From Bacteroidota bacterium (GTDB taxonomy: Bacteria; Bacteroidota; Kryptoniia; Kryptoniales; JAKASW01): a stretch of 8,743 nt of DNA. The position numbers and the translations under genes are program-made. The notes beneath the pieces were generated by a model, which worked only from the letters and a program-made list of their open reading frames with translations, was not told the DNA's origin and searched no databases. The DNA is taken from assembly GCA_021796055.1 (NCBI GenBank), contig JAJYOS010000217.1:1-8743 (forward strand), in the 5' to 3' direction. Below are positions 6,960-8,743 of the stretch, one piece after another (position 1 is the first letter of the stretch; each line of letters starts with the position of its first letter).

Positions 6960-6969
6960 AGATTATTGC
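6948..6969. promoter_or_regulatory. Perfect 8-bp inverted repeat, possible operator
   Basis: GCAATAAT (6948-6955) and ATTATTGC (6962-6969) are perfect inverted complements with a 6-bp spacer, a geometry common for dimeric repressors. It overlaps the -35 element of the candidate HAD promoter, so occupancy would block transcription. The regulator is unknown. Confidence 0.45.
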
Positions 6970-7161
6970 CGCCGGGCTGTGGGCTAATTTCAAATTACTG
7001 TACACAGAACAAACTGAATAAGCATGGATTCCCGCTGATATATCTATTAATGATAATTTGGTCTGTGGCCATCTCGTCTTCTTTCGGCGTTATCTGCGTG
7101 CTTTTGTTTCAATTCAAAATAGTCCAGCACTTGTCGCCGCCGTCCGATCCTCCGGCTACAG

Positions 7162-7198
7162 AAAAGCCAGGGACGACGGGTTGGCGGCGTCCCTGGCT
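7162..7198 (-). terminator. Rho-independent terminator of the cytochrome operon
   Basis: A perfect 11-bp stem, AGCCAGGGACG with CGTCCCTGGCT (7165-7175 and 7188-7198), 12-nt loop. On the minus strand the stem is followed directly by TTTTCT. It sits about 60 bp past the stop codon of the last cytochrome gene, in the correct orientation to end that operon and insulate the HAD-upp cluster. Confidence 0.88.
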
Positions 7199-7259
7199 CA
7201 TTCCTAAACATCGTTCTCTTACCTCAGGCGGACCGTGAATGTCGCAAGCGGGATCCCGG

Positions 7260-7949
7260 TTACCACGCCGAGATGGATCTGCCGTACAACACGAGATTGC
7301 CTGTTACATGCATGGAGTCGTCCAATATTGTACCGTCCGGACCGATCATAGGCGAATGGCAGTAATAGCACGTCTGCACGGTTATGCCTTTTCCCCGGTG
7401 AGTGGCATCATTAGGCGGAAGGCCGTGGCAACTCCCGCAAGAATCCTGGCTCGAGTTGACGACCGTCCAAGTCGGGGTGAAATTGTTGCCTCCCTTGAAA
7501 TTGCCGTGGCAATACGTATTCTTGCAGGTAAGTGTCTGGGTGCTGAAAGTCGGCTGGGGGACGACGGTTGCCAGAGTGCTGTCATAAAAACGCGTACCGG
7601 GAATGTTGGTCTGCGTTAATGCGACGCCGGAGAACATGATGAGATTTCCGCTGCCGGGACCGTCGGGATGAATGCCCGGACCGACGGATTGTGGTACAAT
7701 ATGGCATGAGGAACAGGCAACTTTCGAAGCAAACGCGCTTCCGTAGAGATGGACCAGGTGAGCTCCAACCGCAGGAGTCGACGTGCTTGTGTTGCCGGCT
7801 GCGTCAGGCGGAGGCGCCGGGCTCGCGGCGCTGCCGTGGCAGGAGATGCAGTTTGTGGTGGCAAGGACGTTATCGCTTTGCAGTTTGCTGCACGATGCGA
7901 AAGCAAGGCCAGCAGCAATTGCAAGAACTATTCCAATGTGTGTTTTCAT
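7260..7949 (-). CDS. Putative lipoprotein multiheme cytochrome c with a CX4CH heme motif (GSu C4xC/C2xC type)
   Basis: 229 aa. Residues 1-19 form a Sec signal (MKTHIGIVLAIAAGLAFAS) ending at Cys20, a probable lipoprotein site although -3 is Phe rather than Leu. Heme motifs are CISCH (34-38), CSSCH (79-83), CKNTYCH (142-148), CGSCH (171-175) and CYYCH (194-198). The order CX4CH, a Trp-containing linker, then CXXCHGLPP and a downstream His matches the Geobacter-type CxxxxCH...CXXCH domain family. Heme would be attached outside the cytoplasmic membrane. A Pro/Ala/Ser/Thr-rich linker lies at about 40-60. I chose the ATG at 7947-7949 with GGGAG (7957-7961) 7 nt upstream; the frame stays open further upstream but overlaps the preceding cytochrome. 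The start is 2 bp after that gene's stop, so the two are surely co-transcribed. Likely role: electron transfer at the outer membrane or cell surface (inference). Confidence 0.88.
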   Translation of the reverse strand: MKTHIGIVLAIAAGLAFASCSKLQSDNVLATTNCISCHGSAASPAPPPDAAGNTSTSTPAVGAHLVHLYGSAFASKVACSSCHIVPQSVGPGIHPDGPGSGNLIMFSGVALTQTNIPGTRFYDSTLATVVPQPTFSTQTLTCKNTYCHGNFKGGNNFTPTWTVVNSSQDSCGSCHGLPPNDATHRGKGITVQTCYYCHSPMIGPDGTILDDSMHVTGNLVLYGRSISAW

Positions 7950-7951
7950 TT

Positions 7952-8743
7952 TCAATCTCCCGGATTGCTGCCGTGACAATAACCGCAGAAGCCGATGCCC
8001 GGTCTGCCGCCCGGATGGGCATTGGGATCGGTATGACATGTATAACAAACCGCGCCAGGATCGGTGTGCCAGCTCCCGTTCACATCGTGCATGTACATCG
8101 GCGAGTGAGTCCTGGGGTCGTCGCCCTTGACTCCGTCGGGATCGGTGTGACAGGTTATGCAAACCGGGTCGCCGCCCTGGACATCGTGACAGCTTGCACA
8201 GCTCTCAATATCTTTTCTGGCGTATTGCGCGTGTCTTCCGCCGCCGCTACCGACGCCGTTTGTGACGAAACCGCCGCCGTCGTGCCAGATCGGCTTGATC
8301 AATGCACCGTTCGCTTCGGAATTGTGGCATTGTACACAGAATGTTCGTTCGTCGTGACAAGTGTAGCAAGTGCTCTCACGCCCCTTGGCTGCGATCGAGT
8401 GCGTGAAACGGAAATTATCCGGGTGGACCTTCTCGATTGTCAGGTTCTTATGCGTCGTCAAAGGAGAAAGTGAAGGGGTCGAGGGAACATAAAGCTGACC
8501 CGGTGCCAGATCCTTGGCCATGTTGGAAGCGTCGTGGCATTCCTGGCATGTCGCAGGTGTATGGCATGACTTGCAGTCATTCTGCGGTCCGCTCATGTTC
8601 ACAAAGTCCTTGTGCTCTTTCATCCAACCTACCTGCTTGTGCGACTCCGGCACAAGATCGATTAGGTCTTTGTGGCACGTCTCGCAACCGCCCGGCGCTG
8701 CTGCTATCGGATGATCCACTTTCTTCAGCGAGAAATGTGAATG
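7952..8743 (-). CDS. Multiheme cytochrome c, N-terminus outside the window (nine CXXCH visible)
   Basis: 263 C-terminal residues are visible; the frame is open to the right edge with no signal peptide yet, so the start lies outside. Nine CXXCH motifs are seen: CETCH, CKSCH, CQECH, CYTCH, CVQCH, CASCH, CITCH, CYTCH and CGYCH. Many extra His residues (for example in WMKEHKDF and WHTDPG) could be distal ligands. Two pairs are tightly spaced (CKSCH-CQECH and CYTCH-CVQCH), giving the packed hemes typical of electron-wire cytochromes. The protein ends a few residues after the last heme motif. A GTG at 8717-8719 could be called as a start, but the reading frame upstream is open and no secretion signal follows it, so a truncated gene is far likelier. 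It is translationally adjacent (2 bp) to the lipoprotein cytochrome. Role: periplasmic or extracellular electron transfer; partners would lie to the right. Confidence 0.92.
   Translation of the reverse strand, partial: HSHFSLKKVDHPIAAAPGGCETCHKDLIDLVPESHKQVGWMKEHKDFVNMSGPQNDCKSCHTPATCQECHDASNMAKDLAPGQLYVPSTPSLSPLTTHKNLTIEKVHPDNFRFTHSIAAKGRESTCYTCHDERTFCVQCHNSEANGALIKPIWHDGGGFVTNGVGSGGGRHAQYARKDIESCASCHDVQGGDPVCITCHTDPDGVKGDDPRTHSPMYMHDVNGSWHTDPGAVCYTCHTDPNAHPGGRPGIGFCGYCHGSNPGD

Larger units (their letters stand above)
6875..7161. other. AT-rich intergenic stretch without a convincing gene
   Basis: About 290 bp between the cytochrome terminator and the HAD gene. It holds two candidate minus-strand promoters, a perfect 8-bp dyad (6948-6969), a 13-bp palindrome TAATTTcAAATTA (6985-6997) and a 10-bp direct repeat ATTCAAAATA (6926-6935 and 7112-7121). 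A plus-strand open frame crosses the region but shows no recognisable domain, continues into the GC-rich terminator hairpin, and looks like chance. Confidence 0.6.

Noticed and set aside
6995..7072. 25-codon minus-strand small ORF (ATG GCC ACA ... TAA)
   Set aside because: No good Shine-Dalgarno (only a GACGAG-like sequence) and nothing else supports it; too short to distinguish from chance.
6894..7238. Plus-strand open frame of 114 codons with a hydrophobic stretch
   Set aside because: No recognisable domain, weak initiation signal, and it runs through the cytochrome terminator hairpin; best explained as chance in an AT-rich spacer.
7691..8473. Long plus-strand open frame opposite the cytochromes
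   Set aside because: It is the antisense of heme-binding coding sequence; the CXXCH-rich minus-strand frames are clearly the genes.

Overview
The window looks like chromosome from a free-living bacterium with mixed metabolism. It holds a ribosomal-protein/translation-factor block, a divergent metal transporter gene, a small pyrimidine-salvage and HAD-enzyme cluster, and the 3' part of a multiheme cytochrome c operon. All genes except the VIT-family transporter are on the minus strand. The EF-Ts, S2, S9 and L13 sequences, the heme-rich secreted proteins and moderate GC suggest the Ignavibacteria/Chlorobi side of the Bacteroidota (FCB) group, or a similar anaerobic lineage. This is an impression from sequence style, not a phylogenetic result.

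Right to left, as the minus-strand genes are transcribed. At 8743-7260 is the downstream end of a c-type cytochrome operon: a protein with nine visible CXXCH motifs, cut by the window edge, then after 2 bp a putative lipoprotein cytochrome with four CXXCH sites and one CX4CH site. A strong rho-independent terminator follows at 7162-7198. An AT-rich, gene-free stretch (6875-7161) carries candidate promoters and an 8-bp inverted repeat. Next come a HAD-IIA phosphatase-like gene (TTG start), upp (uracil phosphoribosyltransferase) and a three-part FkbH-like protein: HAD, then a GNAT-like region, then a putative SGNH/WcbI-like C-terminal domain.

FkbH converges with the only plus-strand gene, a VIT1/CCC1-family iron/manganese transporter (2650-3387). 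That gene diverges from rplM-rpsI, which has a near-consensus sigma70-type promoter (TTGACT-17-TATATT) and a TTG start on rplM. rplM-rpsI is followed by a 268-bp spacer with three hairpins that looks like a structured rpsB leader. After it come rpsB and tsf, the latter truncated at the left edge.

The translation genes are the conserved core. The cytochromes imply extracytoplasmic electron transfer, possibly to extracellular acceptors. The least conventional items are the FkbH-like fusion, the HAD protein with an altered DxD motif, and the structured rpsB leader. No mobile elements, CRISPR arrays, tRNAs or rRNAs were seen.
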